A stretch of 64,000 bases of DNA from Didymella arachidicola (lineage: Eukaryota; Ascomycota; Dothideomycetes; Pleosporales; Didymellaceae), in contig CM050001.1 of NCBI GenBank assembly GCA_016630955.3, forward strand, positions 1,054,001 through 1,118,000. The letters run 5' to 3'. The stretch's first letter is position 1. Each line of letters starts with the position of its first letter. Under the pieces are notes generated by a model, which searched no databases, was not told where the DNA came from, and saw nothing but the letters and a program-made list of their open reading frames with translations. Below, in pieces: positions 42,096 through 52,141 of the stretch. Position numbers and translations under genes: made by a program.

Positions 42096-43944
42096 ACGTG
42101 TTTTATCACCGAGCGGGCCACTATCACCGAGTGGGCCGCCCTCACCAACATCGCGTCTCTTACCGTCTATTACAGTCATGTCACCACAACACAACGCGCA
42201 ATTAACCTACAACGAAGGCACACTATACCTTGCCATCCAGGCTACAAAAGGTCCTGTGCCTAATAGTACAAGACACGCGTCTAAAGCATTTGACGTCCCC
42301 CGAACAACGCTCCAACGACGACGCGACGGAAAGCCTTCACGACGCGATACCGAGCCCAACTCAAAGAAGCTAAAGAAGACAGAGGAGGAGGCAATAGTGA
42401 GACGTATACTTGAGCTGGACGAGCGAGGGATAGGCGCTACAAGGACTATGGTGGAAGAAATGGCCAATGATCTACTTGCTGCGCGCGGTGAAGGACCTGT
42501 TGGCAAGTGCTGGGTAGACAGGTTCAGAACGCGTACCAAAGAAGTCAAGCTTCGGCGCAGCCGTCCATACGATCGACAGCGAGCTCTGAACGAAGACGCA
42601 CGCGTCATAACGCCCTGGTTCGAGCTGGTGAGGAAGACAAAGGAGAAGTACGGCATCCTTGATAAAGACACATACAATTTTGATGAGTCTGGGTTCATGA
42701 TGGGCATAATATGCGCTCAGATGGTCTTTACAGGCTCTGAGAAGCGTACCAATCCAAAGAAGATACAGCCAGGCAACCGTGACTGGGTCACAATCATCCA
42801 GGGCATCTGCGCTGCTGGCTGGGCTATCCCGCCCTTCATTATCTTTGGTGGCAAGGTCCTTATATCAAGCTGGTACCCAGGCCTGCCTCGGGAATGGGTA
42901 ATTGAAACAAGCGCCAACGGCTGGACAACAAATGAACTTGGTCTAAAGTGGTTGAAGCACTTTGACGCGCATACAAAGGAGCGTACTGTGGGTGCGTACC
43001 GTCTACTAATTGTAGACGGCCACGAGAGCCACAACTCTGCTGCATTTCATCAATATTGCACAGAACACAAGATTATTACCTTGTGTATGCCCCCACACTC
43101 GTCGCACCTGTTGCAGCCGCTTGACGTGGGCTGTTTTGCCCCCTTGAAGCGGGCGTACTACGCTGAGATCGACAGCTGGACAAGGTACTCTGTCACGCAA
43201 GTTAAGAAAGAGACGTTCTTGCCAGCCTTTCGCATTGCTTTCGACAAGGCAATTACAACAGAAAATATCCTGGCAAGCTTCAGAGGCGCTGGTTTAGTTC
43301 CTTACGATCCAGAGCGAGTGCTATCAAAGCTTGATGTGGTGGTTCGCACGCCAACACCTCCACCACCAGAGGCCACCCCATGGGAGTCTAAAACACCAGC
43401 TACAATAAAAGAGATAGAGGCGCAATCAACGCTAGTTCGTGAGCGCATACAAAGGCACAGAGAATCACCTATCTCTCCTCTTCTGCAAGCAGTTGACTCG
43501 CTTGCAAAAGGCATGGCTATTATAGGTCATAATTCGGTGTTGCAGGCTCGGGAACTGGCAGGGCTTCGGAAGTCAATTAACGCGTTAACAGAGCAGCGCA
43601 GTCGCAAAAGAAGGTATATTCGGACAGAGGAGAGTCTTACAGTGGGTGACGTACAGGACTTAATGGCTGGGAAGGACGGTGGCGGTAAGGAGGCAGCCGA
43701 ACAGCATGCAAAGCGGGTGCGCAAAGAGAGGCACTGTGGACGTTGTGGCAAGACTGGCCACAACACGCGCACCTGCACTGTTGAGATTGTAGAGTCAGAT
43801 AATAGCAACGCTTCTGAAGAATAACATAAGATAGATAATATATTTGCGCAGTGTTGTGGTTAAGTGTAATAGACGTGTAACAGACGTGATGTTGGTAAGG
43901 GCGGCCCACTCGGTGATGGTGGCCCGCTCGGTGATAAAACACGT
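42096..43944 (+). mobile_element. DNA transposon T7 (CCHC-tailed pogo-like), intact
   Basis: TIRs of about 56 bases with two mismatches begin ACGTGTTTTATCACCGAGCG and are flanked by TA (42094-42095, 43945-43946). TATCACCGAG repeats within the TIR at an 18-base period. GC-normal sequence inside TA-rich RIP debris indicates a late arrival. Confidence 0.9.
42178..43824 (+). CDS. pogo-like DDE transposase of T7 with C-terminal zinc knuckle
   Basis: 548 residues, uninterrupted. Residues 25-65 form a psq-type HTH (HASKAFDVPRTTLQRRRDGK), 70-140 the second HTH, and 155-330 the DDE_1 nuclease with YNFDESGFMMG, LIVDGHESHNS and LQPLDVGCF. The C-terminus has a coiled-coil stretch and CGRCGKTGHNTRTC (CX2CX4HX4C), a CCHC zinc knuckle not found in the T1-T5 transposases. 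It is the close sister of the T8 protein. All catalytic residues are present, so activity is plausible. Confidence 0.92.
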   Translation: MSPQHNAQLTYNEGTLYLAIQATKGPVPNSTRHASKAFDVPRTTLQRRRDGKPSRRDTEPNSKKLKKTEEEAIVRRILELDERGIGATRTMVEEMANDLLAARGEGPVGKCWVDRFRTRTKEVKLRRSRPYDRQRALNEDARVITPWFELVRKTKEKYGILDKDTYNFDESGFMMGIICAQMVFTGSEKRTNPKKIQPGNRDWVTIIQGICAAGWAIPPFIIFGGKVLISSWYPGLPREWVIETSANGWTTNELGLKWLKHFDAHTKERTVGAYRLLIVDGHESHNSAAFHQYCTEHKIITLCMPPHSSHLLQPLDVGCFAPLKRAYYAEIDSWTRYSVTQVKKETFLPAFRIAFDKAITTENILASFRGAGLVPYDPERVLSKLDVVVRTPTPPPPEATPWESKTPATIKEIEAQSTLVRERIQRHRESPISPLLQAVDSLAKGMAIIGHNSVLQARELAGLRKSINALTEQRSRKRRYIRTEESLTVGDVQDLMAGKDGGGKEAAEQHAKRVRKERHCGRCGKTGHNTRTCTVEIVESDNSNASEE

Positions 43945-43979
43945 TAGCTTATATTCTTAGCTTCTAAATAAGATATAAA

Positions 43980-44818
43980 TCTCTTTTTATAATATACTAT
44001 AGCTATCTATAATATATAATAAAGTACTCTAAGCTAATAATATACTAAATAGCTTTTAAGTGCTAATTCTATACCTAGCTAATAGTATCTAGATAAGTAT
44101 AAGAAAGAAGTAGTTATTAATTATATTCTTTACCTTATATAGTAAGAAGCACCCTTTTACTTATTAAATATAGCTAATATAGCTAATATACTATAAGAAG
44201 AGTATAGAATAGCCTTTATTAGGTAGAACTAGTCTAATAACTTTATTAAGTATTAACTAAGGCTTAGAGTAAAGTTTTATTATAAGTATAACTATAAGAA
44301 AGCCTTCTATAAAGATTCTAAGTTAATATAAAGCTAGTTTAACCTTATAGCTAATATTAAAGCTAAGTAGAGTATTATAAGTAAAGATATATATAACTTT
44401 AATAAGACTAGCTTTATAATAGGTTAGATTACCTCTAGAGTAGTAGTTATAGATATAAAGAACCTAAGATAAGTAAAGTAGGTCTAGCTAGGTAGTAAAG
44501 AGTAGACTATATTAATTTTAGGTATAAATACTATAGGCTAGGCTATTCTACCCTTTATTATTCTTAAAGGTAAAGATTACTAGACTAGATAGACTAAGAA
44601 TAAAGACCTACTCTAGGACTAGGTAACTAGAGTCTTTAAGAATAACTAAACTAATAATAGGATTTGTTTTAACTAGTTAAAGTACTTTAATAGGTATACT
44701 AAGAAGTATACCTATAGAACCTACTATTTACTACTTATAAATAGCTATAAGAGCTACTAGGTAGTAGTATTTACCTAATACTATAGAGAGAATAATATTA
44801 TAACTCTTAAAATACCTA
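43980..44818 (+). pseudogene. RIP-degraded pogo-like transposase, truncated by T8
   Basis: One plus-strand frame with many stops reads KKAFYKDSKLI, KDIYNFNKTSFIIG (counterpart of YNFDESGF), IGxAILPFIILKGKDY, YRTYYLLLINSYKSY (counterpart of YRLLIVDGHESH) and IITLKIP, where T8 is inserted at TA 44819-44820. Extremely TA-rich. The C-terminal part was not recognised beyond T8. Confidence 0.7.
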
Positions 44819-44820
44819 TA

Positions 44821-46668
44821 ACGTGTTTCCCCACCGAGCCGCCCACCCCCACCGAGTCGCCCGCCCTCACCAAAATCGCGACTATTACACGATTATTACG
44901 CTCGACCACAACGCTGCATAAATACAGTATCAATCTCAAATTAATCCTTAGAAGCGTCGCTATCGACTGAATCTACTATTTCTGCAGTGCAGGTGCGCGC
45001 GTTGTGGCCAGTCTTGCCACAACGCCCGCAGTGCCTCTCTTTGCGCACCCTCTTCGCTGGCGGTTCTGCTGCCTCCTGGCCGCCACCGTCCTTCTCAGCT
45101 ATCAAATCCTGTACGTCACCCACTGTAAGACTCTCCTCTGTCCGAATATACTTTCTCTTGCGACTGCGCTGCTCTGTTAAGGCGTCAATTGACTTCCGAA
45201 GCCCTGCCAGTTCCCTAGCTTGTAATAGTGAATTGTGGCCTATTACAGCCATGCCTTTTGTGAGCGAGTCAACTGCTTGCAGAAGAGGAGAGATAGGAGA
45301 CTCTCTGTGCCTTTGTATGCGCTCACGAACTAGCGTAGACTGCGCCTCCATCTCTTTTATTGTGGCTGGCGTTTTGGACTCCCAAGGGGTGTCCTCTGGT
45401 AGTGGAGGTGTTGGTGTACGAAGCACCACATCAAGCTTTGATAACACCCGCTCTGGGTCGTGAGGTACTAAACCAGCGCCTCTAAAGCTTGCTAGGATAT
45501 TTTCCTTTGTAATTGCCTTGTTAAAAGCAATGTGAAAGGCTGGTAGAAAGGTCTCTTTCTTAACTTGAGTGACAGAGTACCTTGCCCAGCTGTCGATCTC
45601 AGCGTAGTACGCCCGCTTCAAGGGGGCAAAACAGCCCACGTCAAGCGGCTGTAATAGGTGCGACGAGTGTGGGGGCATACACAGGGTGATAATCTTGTGT
45701 TCTGCGCAATATTGGTGAAATGCAGCAGAGCTGTGGCTCTCATGGCCGTCCACAATTAGTAGACGGTACACACCCACAGTACGCTCCTTTGTATGCGCGT
45801 CAAAGTGCTTCAGCCACTTTAGACCAAGCTCATTTGTTGTCCAGCCGTTAGAGCTAGTCTCAATTACCCAGTCGCGAGGCAGGCCTGGGTACCAGCTTGA
45901 TATAAGGACCTTACCACCAAAGATAATGAAGGGTGGGATAGCCCAGCCAGCAGCGCAGATGCCCTGGATGATTGTGACCCAGTCACGGTTGCCTGGCTGT
46001 ATCTTCTTTGGATTGGTTCGCTTCTCAGAGCCTGTAAAGACCATCTGAGCGTTAATTATGCCCATCATGAACCCAGACTCATCAAAGTTATGTGTGTCTT
46101 CAGCAAGGATGCCGTACTTCTCCTTTGTTGTCCTTACTAGCTCGAACCAGGGCGTTATAACGCGTGGGTCTTCGTTTAGGGCTCGCTGACGATCGTATGG
46201 ACGGCTGCGTCGAAGCTTGACTTCCTTGGTACGCGTTCTGAACCTGTCTACCCAGTGCTTGCCAACAGGTCCTTCACCGCGCGCAGCAAGGAGATCATTC
46301 GCCATTTCTTCCACCATAGCCCTTGTAGCGCCTATTCCTCGTGCGTCTAGGTCAAGTATACGCGCGACTATTACATCCTCCTCTAGCTTTTTTAGCTTCT
46401 TCGAGTTAGGCTCAGTATCGCGTCGTGAAGGCTTTCCAGCGCGTCGGTCTCTTAGCGTTGTTCGGGGGACAGCAAAGGCCCTAGACGCGTGCCTAGTACT
46501 GTCGGGTTCAGCGGCTTTTGTAGCCTGGATAGCAAGGTATAGTGTACCTTCGTTATAGGTCGATTGCGCGTCGCGTTGTGGCGGCATAGTAATAGTTGTT
46601 GTAATAGTCGCGATTTTGGTGAGGGCGGGCGACTCGGTGGGGGTGGGCGGCTCGGTGGGGAAACACGT
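44821..46668 (-). mobile_element. DNA transposon T8 (CCHC-tailed pogo-like), intact
   Basis: Perfect TIRs of about 68 bases begin ACGTGTTTCCCCACCGAGCC, flanked by TA (44819-44820, 46669-46670). CACCGAGYCGCCC repeats at an 18-base period. Perfect ends and an open gene in RIP debris mark it as recent. Confidence 0.92.
44941..46587 (-). CDS. pogo-like DDE transposase of T8 with C-terminal zinc knuckle
   Basis: 548 residues on the minus strand from ATG 46587 (MPPQRDAQSTYNEGTLYLAI). It has the same length and architecture as the T7 protein and differs at only a small fraction of residues. Catalytic boxes HNFDESGFMMG, LIVDGHESHSS and LQPLDVGCF; the tail has CGRCGKTGHNARTC. Although the proteins are near-identical, the TIR motifs of T7 and T8 differ (TATCACCGAG versus CACCGAGYCGCCC), which matters for end recognition. 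Confidence 0.92.
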   Translation of the reverse strand: MPPQRDAQSTYNEGTLYLAIQATKAAEPDSTRHASRAFAVPRTTLRDRRAGKPSRRDTEPNSKKLKKLEEDVIVARILDLDARGIGATRAMVEEMANDLLAARGEGPVGKHWVDRFRTRTKEVKLRRSRPYDRQRALNEDPRVITPWFELVRTTKEKYGILAEDTHNFDESGFMMGIINAQMVFTGSEKRTNPKKIQPGNRDWVTIIQGICAAGWAIPPFIIFGGKVLISSWYPGLPRDWVIETSSNGWTTNELGLKWLKHFDAHTKERTVGVYRLLIVDGHESHSSAAFHQYCAEHKIITLCMPPHSSHLLQPLDVGCFAPLKRAYYAEIDSWARYSVTQVKKETFLPAFHIAFNKAITKENILASFRGAGLVPHDPERVLSKLDVVLRTPTPPLPEDTPWESKTPATIKEMEAQSTLVRERIQRHRESPISPLLQAVDSLTKGMAVIGHNSLLQARELAGLRKSIDALTEQRSRKRKYIRTEESLTVGDVQDLIAEKDGGGQEAAEPPAKRVRKERHCGRCGKTGHNARTCTAEIVDSVDSDASKD

Positions 46669-46670
46669 TA

Positions 46671-46972
46671 TACTTATTATACTAAAAAATATAATCTTTA
46701 TATCTTAATAACTTTCTTACTTCTTAATAATAAACTCTTAAAAACTTATAGCTAGTCTATATCTTATAGATCTTAAGGTATTTAAAAGAGATAAGTACTA
46801 GTAGCTCTAATATAATTTATAAGTATACTCTCTAGCTAAGTATACGCTCTATAAATACTATTAATATAATAGTGTAGTAATAATATATAATATCTTAATA
46901 ATACTAACTTAAGAAAACCTACTTAGAAGCTAATATATAGCTTACTATCTCTAACTATTAAACTTAGTAAAA
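46671..46972. other. TA-rich RIP debris
   Basis: About 300 bases of A/T-dominated sequence with no readable protein remnant. It ends abruptly near 46972, where GC-normal sequence starts. Confidence 0.5.
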
Positions 46973-48070
46973 AAGCAGACGGCAAGCCTGCATTAGGAAA
47001 TGGAGGCACCCTCTTTGGGTAATCCGGGCCTCGCGTACGGCTTTCGCGCTACGCCCGAACAGGGAATCAACCTCCAATGTCTGTCATAAAAGACCTCCCT
47101 CCATTGTCTTTTTCCATCCCTTTCTTCTATCCATTACTCTCTACTCTTATCTCTTTTACACGCAACCCCTCGTCCGCACCCAGTCGCCGGCCCCTGCCCA
47201 TCCTGCCCAACCATCCTTCATGTGGCACTTTTCTTAAACTTAGCTGCTTGCTTAGAAGAATCAGACCGCCTTGCTACGGTGCCCAGTTTTCTCTCCTTCG
47301 GCCTTCTTTGTCGGATTCCTTCGGTCCTGGTAGAGGCTGGCCACTCCAGCCTTCGCACACGCTAGGACCGACAGTTTACGCATCTCTGAACTTCTACCTG
47401 CAACGCAACGATGACGATTACACGAGCATGATGCCTCTCTTATTGTCTCTTCCTAAGTTCTATCCCCAATTTCCGTGCTAGCTACACCCGAAACACATCT
47501 GCGGTCCAAGGAGGGATGCTCGCCCATCGCACGGTCTAGCCACTCCGCCTCCTGCACCTTGCTCCTTTAGTGGAACACGGCCTCGAATCTGCTCTCTTAG
47601 CATGCGTCATATCAGGACGGTTTCTCTCTCTTAGACGCAGCCGTTCACTCGCATGAGGCGCTAGTCTCGCGTTCGGGGTCTTCCAATACTTCGCCATGCA
47701 TAGCGTGTCTGCAGTGCCTGTAGTGTTGCAGTGCAACGAGCAAGGGGCAAAGGTCAAGAGGCAGCCAGATAGCAACTAGGCGTTTTCACGTGCCTTTGCC
47801 GCCTTTAGCCGCTTATCAGATCAAGATTTTGATGTTCTTGCCACTACTTCACTCTTGGCAGACCTCGCTACTCCTCTCGCTCTGCGACCATCAACACCAT
47901 AGAGAGATAGATGGCAGATTCACGCGATTTAGCTAAAGCTTGTATATACATTGTTGATGAACCTCGCTCAGGTGCTGAGCATGACATGTGCTCGCAGTAG
48001 TGGTTAGCATGGTTGTCTTCTCCGGCCTGACACAATCCTAATTAGCGCTTCCCAAAAGAGAAACCTTTCC
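46973..48070. other. GC-normal stretch, no supported gene
   Basis: Begins with a structured-looking block (GCCTCGCGTACGGCTTTCGC and nearby complements). A 134-codon frame at 47077-47481 is CT-driven low complexity and not called. No transposon or gene motif recognised. Confidence 0.35.
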
Positions 48071-48080
48071 TGTCACCGCC

Positions 48081-48412
48081 ATGGACTCCAATCGCCACAA
48101 AGCTGATTTCTATGATAAATACAGCTGAGAAGGCAGAGAAGAGCAGAAAAGCAGACACAGCGAAGCTGATGGAGTCTAGTCGCTTAGTCAAGCAGCAGCT
48201 TGAGGCGGATAGGAAGGTGGCACGAGAGAAGGAGAAAAAGGAGAGGAAGGAAAGAAGAGGTGCAGAGTGCCAGGCCATCAACAAACGCAAGGCTGAACGA
48301 GAGCGTCAAAAGCAGCTCCAAGACCAAGAAAAAGCTACAGATTTATCCCAAAGAGGCAAGCGTACTGCCCTCTCACCCCAGACGAAGAACAGGCCGTTGT
48401 CAAGTTTCTGCT
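48081..48412 (+). pseudogene. internally deleted transposase remnant
   Basis: Starts with MDSNRHKADFYDKYS, matching the MDRQRHAADSSDKY segment of the T2-type transposases, then jumps directly to the C-terminal coiled coil (KAEKSRKADTAKLMESS, REKEKKERKERRGAECQ, LSQRGKRTAL). The whole DDE domain is missing. The two parts are in different frames. A deletion derivative of a T1-T5 type element. Confidence 0.65.
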
Positions 48413-48671
48413 AATAAAGTCTGAGCTCGAACATCCTGTGCGGATCAAATTCTTACCCTTCATAGCCTTCAGCATCGCCCATCAGCGGCCCTCGTTTGAC
48501 AAGGCTAACAAGCCGCCAGGCCAGAGGTGGGCACGATGCTTCGCGAAGCGGCACCCAAAGATCAAGGCAAGGACCGTCAAACCGATCGACTGGAACCGCC
48601 ACGAGATTGCAGACAGACTATCAAGAATTCCGAGGATCATGCAGGGGAGAAAGAATGAAGGATTGAACTGA
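48370..48671 (+). pseudogene. fragment of another transposase, N-terminal HTH
   Basis: Reads LTPDEEQAVVKFLLIKSELE, then HPVRIKFLPFIAFSIAHQR, KPPGQRWARCFAKRHPKIKA and KPIDWNRHE, the Tc5/CENP-B-type HTH that precedes the DDE domain in a widespread fungal transposase family distinct from T1-T8. It ends in unrelated codons at the TGA 48669-48671. It directly abuts the previous remnant, as if one was inserted in or joined to the other. Confidence 0.65.
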
Positions 48672-49057
48672 TCATTCTACGTGTTCTGGAGGGGAGCTAT
48701 ACTCAAGGGAATAACTGTGTTAATGTTGCACGACTGTTGACATTCTGTTCTGCGACATGGCAACCGACTCGCAGGTAGGCGCCTATGGCGTCGACAATAA
48801 GCGGACATCCCAACCGTGACAGTACTTCCTAGGGTTCTGCATAAAACCGTTTCATTAAACCTCGACTTTATTGTCTGGGCGTCCTTCCGTTGTGATCGTG
48901 TCAATAGTGGAGAACATTAGGGAGAATCATGATGTTGTCATTCGTTTTGTCTCGCCTCCAGTGTTTATGTACAAAACGAACCCAAGTTCTTGTGGGCGCT
49001 AAGGCCTGATTGGGGCAAGCGCCGAAACAAGAGAGGCTGTCTGACAGATCGATTCGA
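48672..49057. other. intergenic, nothing recognised
   Basis: Short gap between transposase scraps and the secreted protein gene. No supported feature. Confidence 0.4.
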
Positions 49058-49369
49058 TCATTTCGTACAACAGGTATACTAAGACAATTAATGTGATTTC
49101 TATTATCTAGACCAAGAAATACATACCTTAGTTATGCAAGTAACATCTGAACCATTTTCAGGATCGATGGTGGTTACATCGGTAATACCACGGTAAGTTT
49201 GGCCAGGACTGCAACTAGGTCGGTAGGTATTGCAAGTTGAATAATATTCTGCAGGAATAAGAACGGTATGTGAGAGCTCTCGGCACGAACTACGGCTCTC
49301 AAGAGGTATGGCAGCCGCTCGGAATAAGAAAGAGTTAAAAGTGATAAAAAGTGGTAAAGCTGTCTTCAT
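49058..49369 (-). CDS. small secreted cysteine-rich protein (effector-like)
   Basis: Exon 1 (49369-49127) and exon 2 (49078-49058) join in phase 0 across a 48-base intron with a consensus GTATGT donor and CTTAG acceptor, giving 87 residues. Residues 1-20 (MKTALPLFITFNSFLFRAAA) look like a signal peptide. The mature part has six cysteines (Cys29, 46, 53, 78 and a C-terminal CC pair contributed by exon 2: TKYTCCTK-stop). Without splicing the frame would end ...KVCISWSR with five cysteines, so the spliced form is favoured. Small size, secretion and even cysteine count fit a candidate effector or other apoplastic protein; no family match was recognised and no role is claimed. Confidence 0.65.
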
Positions 49370-49399
49370 TGCAAATATGACGATTTAAAATTTCGGAAG

Positions 49400-50663
49400 T
49401 GGTGTCGTGGATGATGGGTTTAAAATTCTATAAGATTGGGGTGTTGCTAATCATTATATACTCCTTCTATGTGATTAATTTGGTAATTTAATTAAAACAA
49501 GGCTGGTGTTGGAACCAATGATGAAGAGCTGACTACGGCTATTGGGACAAGGACATCAAATGTACATCGGGCGGATATGTGATTTCGTTCGTACACTGGA
49601 GCCCGGGGTCCCTTCATATCACTGGTGTTCGATGTCCCTTCGCCCTATGGAGTGTGTTAGGTGTAAATTACACCGAGCTCGTCCGGTGTATTTAAAACCG
49701 GGGGCTTTCCGGGATAAATTACTATGGTACCATGGGTAAGTAGTGTACTTAGTAGTATTGTACATTGTCTGTGCACTGCAGGGGTGCCTGATAGCGCCAC
49801 CCGAATAAAATACATCAATCAGCATAGACTTTTGTATGGTAATTAATGTCCCCTTTTCTTTCTTCATAGCTTCCTACCAACACAAAGCTCTGAGTCCTGT
49901 ACGTAGTCAGTATTAAATTTTGACTAACGTCATTTTGTGGCACTTGCGGCGCACAGACAATGTACAATATATATGCCTGGTATAAGTATGGCCGCTCAAG
50001 CGCCCTAGCGCCAAGCAGTCGGCTCAGCTCGGTGATATGATATAAGCGACCAGTCCGCCGAGCTTGACTAATGAAAAAAAATTCACAACACGATTTCTTA
50101 CACTCAACTACCCTCTCTTCCATTCAATAACTTGTATCATGGATACGCTTCCTCCACAAGATATTGAGGGTACTGTTTTGCAGCAAGTAAGCCTGGAAAT
50201 CGAGAGTCTAACATGTTTGCATTAACGAAGTGGCAAGTTCATACAAAAACAGGTTGCAAACATATTTAGATTGTGTTAACAATTGTCGGTATACCCGCCC
50301 GTGAAGCGGGAAGGTATAATGGACGCTGTTAATCGACTGCCCGTAGATGTCGCGGAACGCTAGTCTACGGTGCGCAAAGATGCAGGTTGGGATGGATGTA
50401 GATTGGATGGATCAAAGAGTAGATTGTATAGAGCTATACCGCGAATCTCCTACGTGGCAAGGGCTAGCAGTGACGTCTAGGTCATCTACTAGCTTGCCGG
50501 TTGTAGGTTCAGATTCTTGGGTTCAGCCTCTCAATGTTGGTCGTGGCCGTATCTTTATGCACCACGGCGAATAGATTAATCGGTCCGTATAACCTGCAGT
50601 CCTCGTATCGTGCCGCGATGTCGGCACGATACTCGGTGATACCAACAACAATAGATTTAAGTT
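49400..50663. other. mostly intergenic; one possible first exon at 50139
   Basis: A TA-rich stretch, then at 50139 an ATG in good fungal context after a CT-rich leader gives MDTLPPQDIEGTVLQQ followed by a GTAAGC donor at 50187. No convincing second exon was found. CGTGCCGCGATGTCGGCACG near 50610 can form a hairpin. Confidence 0.3.
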
Positions 50664-50671
50664 TAATTCAA

Positions 50672-51527
50672 GGGTAGGTATATACGGCAGGGGTGATCGG
50701 CTATTTGGCAGGGTTCTGGATTTTTTTGCCCTGCCGAATAGCCACTTGCCCTGCCAAATAGCCAAAGCCTGAAATTCTGTAATTTCTCAGAACTCGACGC
50801 CTGCTGTAACTACAGCACCACACCACGCTACAACAACACGCTGAATCAATACTAGAATTGAATTGTAGCATTGGAGTACTATTTAAAAGCATGTAAAAAA
50901 AATTGGAAATAAATTGAATACGTGGTTGTGGAGTTACATGGTTTGCTGATATTGCCTATGTTTTGAAGGACGTCCTTGAGTTCAGCCATGGCATCCGGGT
51001 CATTAGCGAACACAGACAGGTCCCTTATGGTACTGAGATCGTATAAATCGAAGACCTGGTCCATCCTGGCGACTTTTGGCACGTTTTGGCGATGCTTTTG
51101 GCGTGGTCTCTGTATTGTGAAGGGGTACCAGCGCACGAGCATTTATCGTTACCTGACTGCTGTTGCTGTTCTGGCAACGCCTAGCGCGACTGCCAAGACT
51201 ACCAGCCCAGAAAACTGTAAGCTTCAAAGCAGCCGTAAGAGATCAAAACAGCATTAAATTGAACATACAGGACATCTTTGGAAAGCGCTAACCTTTTTCT
51301 ATATTTTTTATCTCACTTTAATAGTATGTTCTACAGAATTCAGCCGTGCACTGAGGCTGCAAAAAAGGCTACAAAATTCTGAAGTTTTGGTGTTCCTCCT
51401 AGCGTGATTTTTGGATTATGTAATTTGAACATTTCGCTATTTGGCAGGGCAGGTGGCTATTCGGCAGGGTACCCAAAATGGAAAACCCTGCCGAATAGCC
51501 AAACACCCCTGCCGTATATACCTACCC
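50672..51527. mobile_element. hAT-like non-autonomous element, 856 bases
   Basis: Flanked by an 8-base duplication TAATTCAA (50664-50671 and 51528-51535). Ends are complex inverted repeats of about 90 bases starting GGGTAGGTATATACGGCAGG, in which GGCTATTYGGCAGGG and its complement recur, so each end can itself fold. The interior keeps a minus-strand stretch with coding character (KVARMDQVFDLYDLSTIRDL, DPDAMAELKDVLQNIG), perhaps captured or residual transposase sequence. Confidence 0.75.
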
Positions 51528-51569
51528 TAATTCAACAGCCAATTCTGCACACTGCTGCGCAACTCGGCC

Positions 51570-51783
51570 CCCTTATTACTATGTGCAGACGCTGGCGACA
51601 AGAGAGAAGGTGCTGGGGCGCGAGCATCCTGATACGCTGACGAGCATGAACAACTTGGCGCTCGTGCTGCACAGCCAGGGCAAGTACGAGGAGGCAGAAG
51701 CGGTGCACTGGCAGACGCTGGCGGCAGGAGAGAAGGTGCTGGGGCGCGAGCATCCCTTTACGCTGAAGGACACTACAAGCTAG
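51570..51783 (+). pseudogene. kinesin-light-chain-type TPR fragment
   Basis: Reads QTLATREKVLGREHPDTLTS, MNNLALVLHSQGKYEEAEAV and HWQTLAAGEKVLGREHPFTL, i.e. one and a half 42-residue TPR units typical of the C-terminus of fungal NB-ARC/TPR (NLR-like) proteins, then DTTS and a stop. No ATPase domain is nearby, so this is a scrap of a larger gene, possibly left by rearrangement. Confidence 0.7.
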
Positions 51784-52141
51784 CTTCCTGTTACAGTAGT
51801 GCCGGAGAACTCACATTCTATCTTAATCACTGTCTGACTACAGGATTTGCAGCCTATGCGGGACTGTCCCCAGCCAACTCGCGCTTCATCATCAGACAGC
51901 GAATTCATACTGCACTCCCAATGCTAGTACATGCGCGCCACTGGGGCTCTCCACGGCTCTGATACGGCATCCACAACAGGTGTTCCGCTGATTTGCGCGT
52001 TTGCAGGTACTTGTAGATGATCATCAAACCAATGAAAGCCACCTTTGTCCCCTCGCCACAGTACTTAGTCATCACCACGTGGAGAGGGTAGTTTCAATAA
52101 TTTGGGGTCTATGTTTATATCCTAACATGACATTCTAGGTG
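51784..52141. other. intergenic, nothing recognised
   Basis: No supported feature between the TPR scrap and the 3' end of the recombinase gene. Confidence 0.4.

Noticed and set aside
47077..47481. 134-codon frame rich in Leu, Pro and Ser
   Set aside because: Driven by CT-rich low-complexity DNA; no domain or conserved pattern.
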